Source of the DNA: Escallonia rubra
Taxonomy: Eukaryota; Streptophyta; Magnoliopsida; Escalloniales; Escalloniaceae
Assembly (NCBI GenBank): GCA_033065855.1
Contig: JAVXUO010000724.1
Span: 62,001 to 126,000, forward strand
Length of the DNA stretch: 64,000 bases
Reading direction: 5' to 3'
Below, one piece after another: positions 37,258-48,680 of the stretch (the first letter of the stretch is position 1; each line of letters begins with the position of its first letter). Below the pieces are notes generated by a model. The model was given only the letters and a program-made list of their open reading frames with translations. It was not told the DNA's origin and ran no database searches. A program made the position numbers and the translations under genes.

Positions 37258-38764
37258 CTTGGCTCGTGTATGTAGTCGGGTTCGTAGCAACTTGTGTTTG
37301 TTTGTTTTTTTTTTTTTTTGGTTGATAATAGCAACTTGTGTTGGTTGAGTTTGGTATCCAATTACAAGAAAATACACGTGCTTTTATCGATCGAACTTTT
37401 GTTCAAGAAAAAATTGAGTTAATTGGATTGATTTCGGTTACATTAAGTTGGATTGAGTAGGTATATTTGGGTTTCAATGAGTTGATTAATACAATATTTG
37501 GGTTTCACAATAAGAAAAATGAATGAAGGTGGTATCCACATGAATGTGATGGGTGCAAGAGTGCGCTACTGCAGTGTTTTGGCTCCGATATCATTTACAA
37601 ACAACTGCAAGTTATGGTAGAAGGATTTGTGGTTATTCATTATATGGGGCATGTATATTTAATTTCATGTATATTTTTGTTTTAGACAATATTTTTTTAA
37701 TGACTTTTTATTTTTTTGTTACTTATAGATCCAAGCTAGTTGTGAATATTTTCAGGGGATTGACCAACTTATAGGCCTAAGGGGTAGAGAGTTGGTCTCC
37801 AATTTGCTCAATCGCACTACCAGGCCTGAGAAAGTGTTAGCCGTTACACGTGGGAAGGCAAGACTGTACATGATGGCGTTAGTAGCAAGTTGGGTACCGT
37901 TGATGCTTGTGATAAGAAGATTTAATTGATGTTGACAATGGTTTGATGTATTGAAGCTCTTCGATTTTAGTATGTTAAGCATTACTTCAGTTTTGGCCCG
38001 TTTTATGCAATAAAATTGTTGTTAGGCTTTGTATGTTAAGCATTTTTGTAACTTATAAATGTTGTTAGTGGAGTATTTTATAACCTAAGCACTCCGAAAT
38101 TAATGAAATTAGTGGAAATTTGCAAATGCACAATTGTTGTTTTTGATTCCTACTTGACTCTTTAAAGTGCAGAGAAGCAGCAACGTGTGTGCCTGCATGT
38201 GTGCTTGTGCGTGTATGTGTGCAAGCGTGTTTGTTTGTGTAAGTTGTTGCAGTTCTATAAGTACCTAATTGCGCATATTGCGACCGTATAACTTCTGTGA
38301 ACGAACACTTCAAAGTGTGAAGATAAAAAACTAGCATAAATTATTCTTACTTCAATAAGCGAGGAAGTATGGAGATTAATACACGATCATAACAAAATTA
38401 ACTTGATTATCTCAAACCGCATATTGATGATCTCAATACCGAACGCACATTGCATTTTTTAGATAAGGATTAGCGCTTGGCTTGAGTGGAGAAGGAAAAA
38501 GGACATGGAAGGGACATAAAAAGTAATGTTAAATGATAAAGTCATTTCTTCATATTGATTATCTCAAAAGGCACGTTTCAAGCTCGTGTATATCACGCTA
38601 TGTCAATTTATACTATTTTCTTAGCAATTACTACAAAAGCAACTTATATGGGTCATTTGCAACAATTGAAACCTTACATGTGTTTTTGGAACCGAGACAA
38701 CCCAGTAGTGGTTACTTCACAATGGCCGAAGAATATAGACTTACCTCTTGTTTTTTTTACAACA
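37258..38764. other. Intergenic DNA, nothing recognised
   Basis: AT-rich sequence with T-runs and a GT/TG-rich patch (about 38180-38240). No supported gene or element. Confidence 0.4.
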
Positions 38765-39980
38765 CCTTAATTTAGAGATGTTAAAAGGGTCGGGCTGGTC
38801 CGGCCCGGCCCTCCAGTAAACAGTAGCGGCCCTAAAATAAAGGGTTTTGGACCTGGGCTTGGACTAGGCCGAGGTTTCACCCAAAACAGCCCGGGTCAGG
38901 CCTGGCCCGAAAAGCCTGATTTTTTGCCCGACCCGAAAAACCCAAATTCAGCCCGAAATTGGCCCGGTTTTGGCCCTATTTTAGGCCTTTTTATGGCCCT
39001 AAAGTGGGCTGGCCCATTTTATTTCAAAAATTGTTTTCCCTCCCCTTTTCCCCCCAACGGCCATATTCTTTATTGTTTTCTTTAATATCTATGTTTTTCT
39101 CTAATATCTATGTTTTCTTTGATATGATTTTGGATATTGATCACTCAGGTCTATGCAAATTTTTGTCCGCCTAAGAATTCTTTATTGTTTTATCCATCAA
39201 ATCTTAGCTTTTTTATTAATCTTTGTTCCTAACCTATTCGGATCGTACCCAAGGGCACACTAGGGGTCCCGCTTCGCACGAACACGTCGACATTGTCAAC
39301 AGTCAATTTTCCAACGGATCAAACCAGTCAGCCCCCGCGCACCCAAGACACGTGTTTTTCTTGCTTCACGCGCTTCATGCGCGACTTAGACATTTTATTT
39401 TACATCAACGTGACGCACGGGAGCACGATCGTCACGCCGCGACCACCCGAGCACCTTGTCACCAAAAACGTCGACGGACGACGCAATCGGAGCAACGGGG
39501 TCAAGGGGCAAAGGCCTTGGCCAACCCCATGGGGTCGGCCTCGGCCTCCCCCAAGGCCATGGGGTCTGCCTCCGCTTCCCATGAGGGGTTGGCCTTGGCC
39601 TTCCCCCCCTGGTTCTTCACTTTTCGTGCAAAGTCCTTTTCACACTTTGTTCCCTTCGTATGCTTTGTACGTAACCTTGGCACCTTGTTCGTCACATGGG
39701 TACGACTCTCGTCGTCACGATCGTCGTGACACAACTTTCGGATTTGCCTTTTCTCATCAAAACACCTACCGTCGGTGCGCCCAAAGTTCCTAAAAGGGGG
39801 GAGTGGCCTTGGCCTCTCTTCATGGGAGTTGGCCATTGGCCTTGGCCACCCCCTAGGGTCGGCCTCAGCCTTCCCAAGGGGTCGGCCTCGGCCTTCCCAA
39901 GGGGTCGGCCTCGGCCTCCCCAAGGGTGGTGGCCTTGGCTTTCCCCTCCCGCGCGCATTTGTTGTCTTGAGTCTTTGCAC

Positions 39981-40158
39981 CCTCGCGACGTCCATCGTGG
40001 ATCAACCTCCCGACGTCCGTTCGTCCATCAACCTCCCGACGTCCGTTCGTGCATCAACCTCGCGACGTCCGTCGTGCATCAACCTCCCGACGTCCGTCGT
40101 GCATCAACCTCGCGACGTCCGTCGTGTATCAACCTCTCGACGTACGTCATTCATCAAC
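39981..40158 (+). repeat. 25-26-bp tandem array in the 5' LTR
   Basis: Seven copies of a unit of the form ctcSCGACGTCCGTYCGTGCATCAAC, alternating ctcgcg and ctcccg starts. The matching array in the 3' LTR also has seven copies (46294-46473). Confidence 0.8.
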
Positions 40159-40160
40159 TC

Positions 40161-40537
40161 CGCGACCCCCGTCGCCCGGACACAACTCCGCGACCCCGTC
40201 GCCCGGACACAACTCCGCGACCCCCGTCGCCCGGACACAACTCCGCGACCCCCGTCGCCCGGACACAACTCCGCGACCCCCGTCGCCCGGACACAATTCC
40301 GCGACCCGGTCGCCCGGACACAACTCCGCGACCCCCGTCGCCCGGACAAAACTCTAAGACCCCGTCGCCCGGACATAACTCAGCGACCCCGTCGCCCGGA
40401 CATAACTCTGCGACCCCGTCGCCCGGACACAACTCCGCGACCCCGTCGCCCGGACACAACTCCGCGACCCCGTCGCCCGGACACAACTCCGCGACCCCGT
40501 CGCCCAGACACAACTCCGCGACCCCGTCGCCCGGACG
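40161..40537 (+). repeat. 27-28-bp tandem array in the 5' LTR
   Basis: Fourteen copies of cgcgaccccCgtcgcccgga + cacaactc, mixing 27-bp (four C) and 28-bp (five C) versions. The 27-bp version is a multiple of three, which produces long repetitive open frames on both strands that are not genes. Confidence 0.9.
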
Positions 40538-41235
40538 TCGTCTCCGTGACCCCCGTCACCGACGTCCGGGCATCACACTCCAACACTTCGCCGCGCCCAT
40601 GCGCCGCGCCGCTGATACAGCCGTGCCCCCAGGCTCTCTGTCACACTACCGTGCCCCGGCACCTTACGCACTCCGTCGCGCCCATGCGCCGCGCCATTGA
40701 CATAGACGTGCTCCCGGCACCTTACTCACTTCATCGCGCCCATGCGCCACAATCATGTCATCATGCCCTCGGGCACCACACTCATTCATCACACCATGTG
40801 CACCTTGCCTTGGTCATGGAACATGCTTCAACCCACTCTCCGGAGTGTACATCATCCGCGGGGATAGGCGACTCCTCCGGGACACTATCTCCGTCAGGGT
40901 GCCTGCGTGACTGGCCTACGTGCTCTGGCACTGGGGGCTTGCGTCGGCACCCCTAGGGACTATGACCCCCGGGTCACTCCGAGACGGGAGCAGGTCTTCG
41001 GAGGGCATCGCGCCTAGTTCACCTGGTAGTTGGGCGTCGGGTCTTCCCCACCGCTGCCAGGCCTGTGGGACTCCGCAAGGGCTTGGATTGGAGGCTAGAT
41101 CAAGGGGGTTCTCTGGCCACACCGATGCGGTGGGAGCCAGTCTTTCCAGACAGACAGAGCGACGCTGTGAGGAGCAGGCCGGTTGAATATGCGATCCGAC
41201 AGTCCGTGGAGCACCGGCATCTGTGGACCCCCCGG

Positions 41236-41302
41236 TGACGTGTCACTCCCGGGGAGCGCCACGTGTCGGTTAATGACATCATCATCTCAATCTCTATAAA
41301 TA
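41236..41302 (+). promoter_or_regulatory. LTR promoter: TGACGTGTCA, G-box-like site and TATA box
   Basis: TGACGTGTCA (41236-41245) and CCACGTGTC (41259-41267) are ACGT-core sites of the type bound by plant bZIP/ABRE factors. TATAAATA follows at 41295-41302. The same trio is at 47504-47570 in the 3' LTR. This is the likely element promoter, with the transcription start a few tens of bases downstream. Confidence 0.65.
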
Positions 41303-41618
41303 GAGGTCTTGAGAATTCATTTGAGGAGAAAATGAACATTTGGACATTTTCACTTTCTCACTCTAGAATTCTAGAGAGAGAAACATATAGTACCCTGACT
41401 CTGGACCTAAGCATCGGACTGTGACTGTCATCGTGTATTCATCTCGCGCTATCGCCCTCGCAGCACTGCCACCCTCGAGTTCTGTCTGGGAAGCCCTTGG
41501 TCTCTGCCCTTGTTCCACCCTTGCTGTGTCCTACATCAACATGCTTGGAAGCTGACGCGGACTGCAGCCTTTGTGGCACCTCCACGTAGGTACGAACCCA
41601 TTTTCCTTAGCATCATTT

Positions 41619-41635
41619 TGGCGACTCCGCTGGGG
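41619..41635 (+). other. Primer-binding site, tRNA-Arg type
   Basis: TGGCGACTCCGCTGGGG starts three bases after the 5' LTR. It complements the 3' end (with CCA) of plant tRNA-Arg(ACG) at 16 of 17 positions, the exception being a G-U pair. A tRNA-Arg primer is a feature of Ogre-lineage Ty3 elements. Confidence 0.8.
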
Positions 41636-43576
41636 AGGTGAGCATCGCACTGCAGTCTGCCTATCTTGTCACCTTGATCATCATGCCTGTACGACGGAGA
41701 GCTACGAGGAATACCAGCCAAGGCCTCAACTCCACTGTCCAAGATGAGCATCATCTTGATGACTAGGAGGAGACTTGTGTCGTTCGACTCCAAAGCTAAC
41801 CCCAACGCGACCAACCGACACCATGCTCCTGACTTGCTCCAGTCGTCTCTTCCCAACTGCCGGCCTTTTGCCGCTGGCATTACCCATGTGCAAACCACAC
41901 CAAAAAAAAAAGTTACTCCCCACCACCAACCCCTTTGTACCATTGTCATTCCCACAATGCCTCGGGTTATCCTGTCCGGGGGCTCAGGTGCCAGGATCAT
42001 TCCGACCGGGCACACAAAGCTTCTCCTGCTTCGTATGTCACCACGACATGTTGCCTCCCTATGGGTTCAATGGAGTTGTATTCTTTTCCGGACTTAAAAT
42101 TTTTTTCAAGCGACATTACTCTTGCGCAAGTCTACTGGCACCACCTTTGATGCCATCACCCACTCCCTTGGGGGCTTCACCACTTCCCAATCCTTTCCGC
42201 CTCACATTGCAACGACTTGGTATGTGGTGCGCGGGGTGACTCGAGCCGCGTTACTACGGTCGCATCACCATCCTTCATTTACTTTTCTTGATACTTAAGA
42301 AAAATTTTCATCGATGATCATCCTCAGCGGCCTCCCATAGCATCCGTGCCCGAGCTAAAAAAAAACAAAATTTCAATACTTAGAAAAAATTTCAAGTTTT
42401 TCATCTTCCCTACCACTCCCAACATTCATGCTCTCATCACTCTCCTTCTAACGTTCTCCTCCGTCAACACCCAACACCCCATCACCCATTCCCCACTTCA
42501 TAAACAATTTTTCTCTTTCTTATGGAAACAAGTTTTCGCTCCCACCATCCCATTTCTCTCATTCTCTTCTTGTACATTATGAAAAATGTCATTAGGAGTT
42601 CCCTATTTAGGGAGGCCAAAAAAAAAAAATTTTTTTTTTTTTGCCCCCCCCCCCCCCCACCCACCCACCCCACCCAGGTGCCTAGGCAGCTTCCCAAGTT
42701 CGGGCAGGCCACCCCTGCTTTTTTTTCCCCACATGGGTCTCCCCCACTCATCTTCCTCTTCTTTAAAGGTCAATGCATTAAATGCTCAAAGACAAGTCTC
42801 ACTCTTTGTCCTCTCTCTCCAATGAATAACCATTCAACCTTTCTCACTTTTTTTTCTCACCCGTGAAGACATCATCTCACACTCTCCCATGAAGCATTTA
42901 TCATTCTCTCTAACACCCTCTTACACAATCTTTTTCTCTCTCATTTTATTCTTACTTTTCACCTCTCTCTCTCTTCACATTACGCCCCCCTCGGCCTCGG
43001 CCTCCCCACCCCCTTCCCCTAGGCCGAACCAACTCCCCCACCATCCTTTCCATTCTTCATTCTCTCATCCATTACCCACATACAACATTTGTTTTTTTGC
43101 ACTTACATGCTCTCTCCCTCTCTCTCATTTATTTTCACATTTCACTCTTCACATTATCTCCACACTCACACTCGGCCTCGGCCTCCCCACCCCCTTCCCC
43201 ACGGCCGACCCCCTCCCTCTTTCTCTTCTTCTACCTCACCCCTATTAATTCCCTTCACTACTATCCCAATTTCATACTTAATCTCTCTCACTCACACACA
43301 TCACCACATACTTTATTTACACCACTTCATAAATACAACACCCCTCATACTCAACATCTTTTCTTTCGCATATTCCATTATACTCACCCTACACGCCCCT
43401 TGACATTTTTTTCTATCTAACCAAAAAAAAAAAAAAAAACTAGCATACCAATTTCACTACAACTAAAACTTCATATGCTTTGAGGTAGCACTTCTTGAGT
43501 CCCTTACCCATTTCGTTACTATTTTCCATACTTAGAACTTTTTTTTTTTACAACATTGACCGCCTTGTATTGCCTG
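41636..43576 (+). other. Retrotransposon interior: gag-start remnant and C/T-rich filler
   Basis: After the gag-like start at 41683-41766 the sequence has no coding signal. From about 42400 it is strongly C/T-rich on the plus strand, with TCTCTC and CACACC words. A striking homopolymer series of A, then T, then C (about 42619-42665) is present. Two copies of a ggcctcggcctccccaccccc motif occur at about 42990 and 43170. Confidence 0.6.
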
Positions 43577-44190
43577 CGCCCCTGCGCCATCGTCATGATA
43601 CGTGCCCCCGGCACCAAATATTGCTCCGCGACGTTCGTCGCCGCGCCCTTGCGCCATCCTCATGATACGTGCCCCGGCACCAAATATTGCTACGCGACGT
43701 TCGTCGCCGCGCCCTTGCGCCATTCTCATGATACGTGCCCCGGCACCAAATATTGCTCCGCGACGTTCGTCGCCGCGCCCTTGCGCCATTCTCATGATAC
43801 GTGCCCCAGCACCAAATATTGCTACGCGACGTTCGTCGCCGCGCCCTTGCGCCTTTCTCATGATACGTGCCCCGGCACTAAATATTGCTCCGCGACGTTC
43901 GTCGCCGCCCCCTTGCGCCATCCTCATGATACGTGCCCCGGCACCAAATATTGTTCCGCGACGTTCGTCGCCGCGCCCTTGCGCCATTCTCATGATACGT
44001 GCCCCGGCACCAAATATTGCTCCGCGACGTTCGTCGCCGCGCCCTTGCGCCATTCTCATGATACGTGCCCCGGCACCAAATATTGCTCCGCGACGTTCGT
44101 CGCCGCGCCCTTACGCCATTCTCATGATACGTGCCCCGGCACCAAGTATTGCTCCGCGACGTTCGTCGCCGCGCCCTTTCACAACACGTG
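43577..44190 (+). repeat. 66-bp tandem array in the retrotransposon interior
   Basis: Nine copies with an exact 66-bp period (GCGACGTTCGTCG at 43628, 43694, 43760 and so on to 44156). The unit also contains GTGCCCCGGCACC. Because 66 is a multiple of three, up to 240 codons stay open on both strands; these are artefacts. Diverged single units with the same words occur in the LTRs at about 40590-40800 and 46860-47070. Confidence 0.9.
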
Positions 44191-44258
44191 CCCCAGGCAC
44201 CAGGTATTGTCTCGTGCTATAGGCACCGCGCTCATGCGCCACAATCATGTTGCATACT

Positions 44259-44946
44259 ACCGGGATGGGCTCACAACCTTATAGCCATCGCCGTCTCAAT
44301 CAAAAGGAGGGCTTCGGCCTCGTACCGGGATGGGCTCACAACCTTATAGCCATCGCCGTCTCAATCAAAATGGGGGCTTCGGCCTCGTACCGGGATGGGC
44401 TCACAACCTTATAGTCATCGCCGTCTCAATCAAAATGGGGGCTTCGGCCTCGTACCGGGATGGGCTCACAACCTTATAGCCATCGCCGTCTCAATCAAAA
44501 TGGGGGCTTCGGCCTCGTACCGGGATGGGCTCACAACCTTATAGCCATCGCCGTCTCAATCAAAAGGAGGGCTTCGGCCTCGTACCGGGATGGGCTCACA
44601 ACCTTATAGCCATCGCCGTCTCAATCAAAATGGGGGCTTCGGCCTCGTACCGGGATGGGCTCACAACCTTATAGCCATCGCCGTCTCAATCAAAATGGGG
44701 GCTTCGGCCTCGTACCGGGATGGGCTCACAACCTTATAGCCATCGCCGTCTCAATCAAAATGGGGGCTTCGGCCTCGTACCGGGATGGGCTCACAACCTT
44801 ATAGCCATCGCCGTCTCAATCAAAATGGGGGCTTCGGCCTCGTACCGGGATGGGCTCACAACCTTATAGCCATCGCCGTCTCAATCAAAAGGGGGGCTTC
44901 GGCCTCATACCCGGATGGGCTCACAACCTCATAGCCATCGCCGTCA
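44259..44946 (+). repeat. 65-bp tandem array in the retrotransposon interior
   Basis: Ten full copies plus a partial copy, with an exact 65-bp period starting ACCGGGATGGGCTCACAACC. Most copies differ by only a few bases (aatggggg versus aaggaggg variants), so homogenisation or amplification is recent. The array starts about 70 bp after the 66-bp array ends. Confidence 0.92.
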
Positions 44947-45046
44947 GAGTCACAGGGGGCTCCGACACGAGGGCCCCTCGTCACGGACTCGGAGCACTGA
45001 GCTGCGACCATGTCCACTCATATTACCATTGATCATCGACACCACC

Positions 45047-45215
45047 AGGACAATGACCCCCGGGTCACTCCGGGACGGGAGCAGGTCCTCGGAGGGCATC
45101 GCGCCTAGTCCGCCTGGCAGTTGGCTACAGGGGTAACCCTCACCGCTGTCAGGTTCTCCGCGTGTCTCTTAACGCACCCCACGGGATTCAGTAAGGGCTT
45201 GGATTGGTGGCTGGG
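45047..45215 (+). repeat. Partial diverged LTR copy inside the interior
   Basis: Resembles the LTR segment 40963-41100: shared blocks include gacccccgggtcactcc, gacgggagcaggtc and gagggcatcgcgcctag, and aagggcttggattgg. It lies between the 65-bp array and the 3' LTR, so the element carries a third, partial copy of this LTR portion. Confidence 0.75.
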
Positions 45216-45535
45216 GCATCCGTCATCTGTGACCGCACACCGCTCCCACGATGCCCATCGCCCAAAGTCGCGCACTGCCACCGAATGACCCGTGCACCGA
45301 CTCCACAATCGCGTTCCTGCGCCCCATCGTCGTGCCCTTATGTCAACGCCCAAGCATTCTAAGGTCTCAATAGGTGCTGCACGAGGTTGCTCGAGCCACC
45401 TACTTTTCACCTTCGTCATTCAGAAACGACGTCAGCAACTCTCCGGCCAAAGAACATCAAAAATTATTTCAAGTGTTTATGCGTGCGGCGCCCGCTCGGG
45501 TCGCCCCTCCGCGCACACCACACGCAGGGGGCTTA

Positions 45536-47887
45536 TGTTCCCAACCTACTCTGGTCGTACCCAAGGGCCCAATAGGGGTCCCATCTCGCGCGAACACGTC
45601 GACATTGTCAACGGTCAATTGTGCAACGCATCAAACCAGTCAGCCCCCGCGCGCCCAAGACACGTGTTTTTCTCGCTTCACGCGCTTCGTGCGCGACTTA
45701 GACATTTTATTTTACATCAACGTGACGCACGGGAGCACGATCGTCACGCCGCGACCACCCGAGCACCTTGTCACCAAAAAACGTCGACGGACGACGCAAC
45801 CGGAGCAACGGGGCCAAGGGGCAAAGGCATTGGTCAAGGCCATGGGGTTGGCCTTGACCTCCACCAAGGCCATGGGGTCGGCCTCGGCCTCCCATGGGGG
45901 GTTGGCCTTGGCCTTCCCCCCCGGTTCTTCACTTTTCGCTCAAAGTCCCTTTTCCACTTTGTTCCCTTCGTATGCTTTGTACGTAACCTTGGCACCTTGT
46001 TCGTCACATGGGTACGACTCTCGTCGTCACGATCGTCGTGACACAACTTTCGGATTCGCCTTTGCTCATCAAAACACCTACCGTCGGTGCGCCCGAAGTT
46101 CGTCAAAAAGGAAAGTGGCCTTGGCCTCTCTTCATGGGAGTTGGCCATTGGCCTTGGCCACCCCCTAGGGTCGGCCTCGGCCTCACCAAGGGGTCGGCCT
46201 CGGCCTCACCAAGGGGTCGGCCTCGGCCTCACCAAGGGGTGGTGGCCTTGGCCTTCCCCCCTCGCGCGCATTTGTTGTCTTGAGTCTTTGCAGCCTCACG
46301 ACGTCCGTCGTGCATCAACCTCCCGACGTCCGTTCGTGCATCAACCTCCCGACGTCCGTTCGTGCATCAACCTCGCGACGTTCGTCGTGCATCAACCTCC
46401 CGACGTCCGTCGTGCATCGACCTCGCAATGTCCGTCGTCCATCAACCTCGCGACGTCCGTCGTCCATCAACTCCGCGACCCCCGTCGCCCGGACACAACT
46501 CCGCGACCCCGTCGCCCGGACACAACTCCGCGACCCCCGTCGCCCGGACACAACTCCGCGACCCCCGTCGCCCGGACACAACTCCGCGACCCCGTCGCCC
46601 GGACACAACTCCGCGACCCCCGTCGCCCGGACACAACTCCGCGACCCCCGTCGCCCGGACACAACTCCGCGACCCCGTCGCCCGGACACAACTCCGCGAC
46701 CCCGGTCGCCCGGACACAACTCCGCGACCCCGTCGCCCGGACACAACTCCGCGACCCCGTCGCCCGGACACAACTCCACGACGCTCACCATCCGTCGCCC
46801 GGACGTCGTCTCCGTGACCCCCGTCACCGACGTCCGGGCATCACACTCCAACACTTCGCCGCGCCCATGCGCCGCGCCGCTGATACAGCCGTGCCCCCAG
46901 GCTCTCTGTCACACTACCGTGCCCCGGCACCTTACGCACTCCGTCGCGCCCATGCGCCGCGCCATTGACATAGACGTGCTCCCGGCACCTTACTCACTTC
47001 ATCGCGCCCATGCGCCACAATCATGTCATCATGCCCCCGGGCACCACAGTCATTCATCACACCATGTGCACCTTGCCTTGGTCATGGAACATGCTTCAAC
47101 CCACTCTCCGGAGTGTACATCATCCGCGGGGATAGACGACTCCTCCGGGACACTATCTCCGTCAGGGTGCCTGCGTGACTGGCCTACGTGCTCTGGCACT
47201 GGGGGCTTGCGTCGGCACCCCTAGGGACTATGACCCCCGGGTCACTCCGAGACGGGAGCAGGTCTTCGGAGGGCATCGCGCCTAGTTCACCTGGTAGTTG
47301 GGCGTCGGGTCTTCCCCACCGCTGCCAGGCCTGTGGGACTCCGCAAGGGCTTGGATTGGAGGCTAGATCAAGGGGGTTCTCTGGCCACACCGATGCGGTG
47401 GGAGCCAGTCTTTCCAGACAGACAGAGCGACGCTGTGAGGAGCAGGCCGGTTGAATATGCGATCCGACAGTCCGTGGAGCACCGGCATCTGTGGACCCCC
47501 CGGTGACGTGTCACTCCCGGGGAGCGCCACGTGTCGGTTAATGACATCATCATCTCAATCTCTATAAATAGAGGTCTTGAGAATTCATTTGAGGAGATAA
47601 CAGATAACATTTTGGACATTTTCCCTTTCTCACTTTAGAATTCCAGCGAGAGAAACACACAGTGCCCTGACTCTGGACCTAAGCATCGGACTGTGACTGT
47701 CATCGTGTATTCATCTCGCGCCATCGCCCTCGCAGCACTGCCACCCTCGAGTTCTGTCTGGGAAGCCCTTGGTCTCTGCCCTTGTTCCACCCTTGCTGTG
47801 TCCTACATCAACATGCTTGGAAGCTGACGCGGACTGCAGCCTTTGTGGCACCTCCACGTAGGTACGAACCCATTTTCCTTAGCATCA
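45536..47887 (+). repeat. 3' LTR (2352 bp)
   Basis: Starts TGTTCCCAACC and ends TTAGCATCA. The layout equals the 5' LTR, with a 25-26-bp array at 46294-46473 (seven copies), a 27-28-bp array at 46474-46806 (about eleven copies), and ACGT sites and TATAAATA at 47504-47570. The copy-number difference in the second array explains most of the length difference between the LTRs. Confidence 0.85.
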
Positions 47888-48680
47888 ATGTGTAATTTTT
47901 TCTACTTGCCTGAAAATCAGGACTTTATTGGAAAAAATCTAATAAAAAATACTATGATTTGAAAAAGTAGTTGTTGGTACATTGCAATGGATTTAAAGTC
48001 GGTACTAATAAGTAAAACTAGAGATAACACAACGAATGAAGTGAAATAAACTTGGGAGAATCTAGCAATATCTCCATCTGTCGCTAAAGATGTAGTATTT
48101 TTGTCGCTAATACTTTAGTGACGAAAATTCAGGTGCGTATAACCACGAATCCTAGTAAGAAATAACATATAAACACATTTCAAATTCAAAGTTCAGGTGC
48201 ACTTTGATGGTGCACAAAGCAAGATGTGTAAGATAGGAAATTCTAGTTAGATAAGCGATATCCTGCCATTTCCGTTTACAAATTTATAGGAAAGCAAGCA
48301 AGTACCCTCTTGTCAATTTCAATCCAAACTTTAACTTATGCAGGTCCATTCCATTCCATGCTTCAACCATCCACTAGCTACATGTTTAGTATGCATGTAT
48401 TCTAAATGATTTTTACTACATGTACACATATTACGATATTTACTTGTTTGCATGCACACAATTTGCTTACATATAATAAAAAATTACCGCAATTCAAATT
48501 TTTTATTTGAATAGCAAGAAGTAGGGAAAGAGAGCAAAAAAAAAAAAGGGCCCAAGCCAGGCCCTAAATATTGGGCCTAGGGACTGGGCCTATATATCCC
48601 AAAATTTTGGCCCGGCCCATTTTCCTCTGAGGCCCGCTGGGCTGACCCAAACCTAGCCCATTGACATCTCTACCTTTATT

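Larger units (their letters stand above)
39224..41615 (+). repeat. 5' LTR (2392 bp)
   Basis: Starts TGTTCCTAACC and ends TTAGCATCA. It contains three internal tandem arrays (ggtcggcctcggcc units at about 39845-39940, a 25-26-bp array and a 27-28-bp array) and a TATA box. Similarity to the 3' LTR is uneven: about 7% different over the first 290 bp, almost identical over 40540-41329, then diverged again just after the TATA box. Confidence 0.85.
39224..47887 (+). mobile_element. Non-autonomous Tat/Ogre-type LTR retrotransposon
   Basis: Two direct ~2.4-kb LTRs (TG...CA) enclose a 3.9-kb interior. The primer-binding site just after the left LTR is complementary, 16 of 17, to the 3' end of plant tRNA-Arg, the primer used by Ogre-type Ty3 elements. 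The interior begins with a short gag-like start (MPVRRRATRNTSQG, 41683-41766) that stops after 27 codons. No protease, RT, RNase H or integrase can be read anywhere, so the element needs a helper. The 3' part of the interior consists of tandem arrays and a partial LTR copy, and a weak purine tract (GCAGGGGGCTTA) precedes the right LTR. The immediate flanks (ATCTT and ATGTG) do not form a clean 5-bp TSD. It is nested in a hAT element. Confidence 0.85.
38773..48672. mobile_element. hAT-type element split by a nested LTR retrotransposon
   Basis: The outer ends are inverted: TAGAGATGTTAAAAGGG at 38773 and the complement of TAGAGATGTCAATGGG ending at 48672. The 8-bp flanks CCTTAATT (38765-38772) and CCTTTATT (48673-48680) match at 7 of 8, as for hAT transposons. 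Next to both ends lie dense GGCCC/GGGCC words in both orientations (38790-39000 and 48550-48650). The halves 38773-39223 and 47888-48672 add to about 1.24 kb, similar in size to the hAT element at 388-1516. They contain no transposase. The 8.7-kb interior is a later LTR-retrotransposon insertion. Confidence 0.8.

Noticed and set aside
39695-40956. Long open frames (330-390 codons) rich in Pro/Arg/Thr in the 5' LTR, repeated at 46087-47224
   Set aside because: They arise from tandem units whose length is a multiple or near-multiple of three, stay open on both strands, and lie inside LTRs. They are not genes.
43532-44284. ORFs of 175-242 codons with perfect 22-residue repeats on both strands
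   Set aside because: The 66-bp array period equals 22 codons, so any stop-free unit gives a long frame. No start context, domain or codon bias supports coding.
43577-44946. Regular arrays considered as CRISPR-like
   Set aside because: Units are head-to-tail with no unique spacers, and this is a plant nuclear genome.
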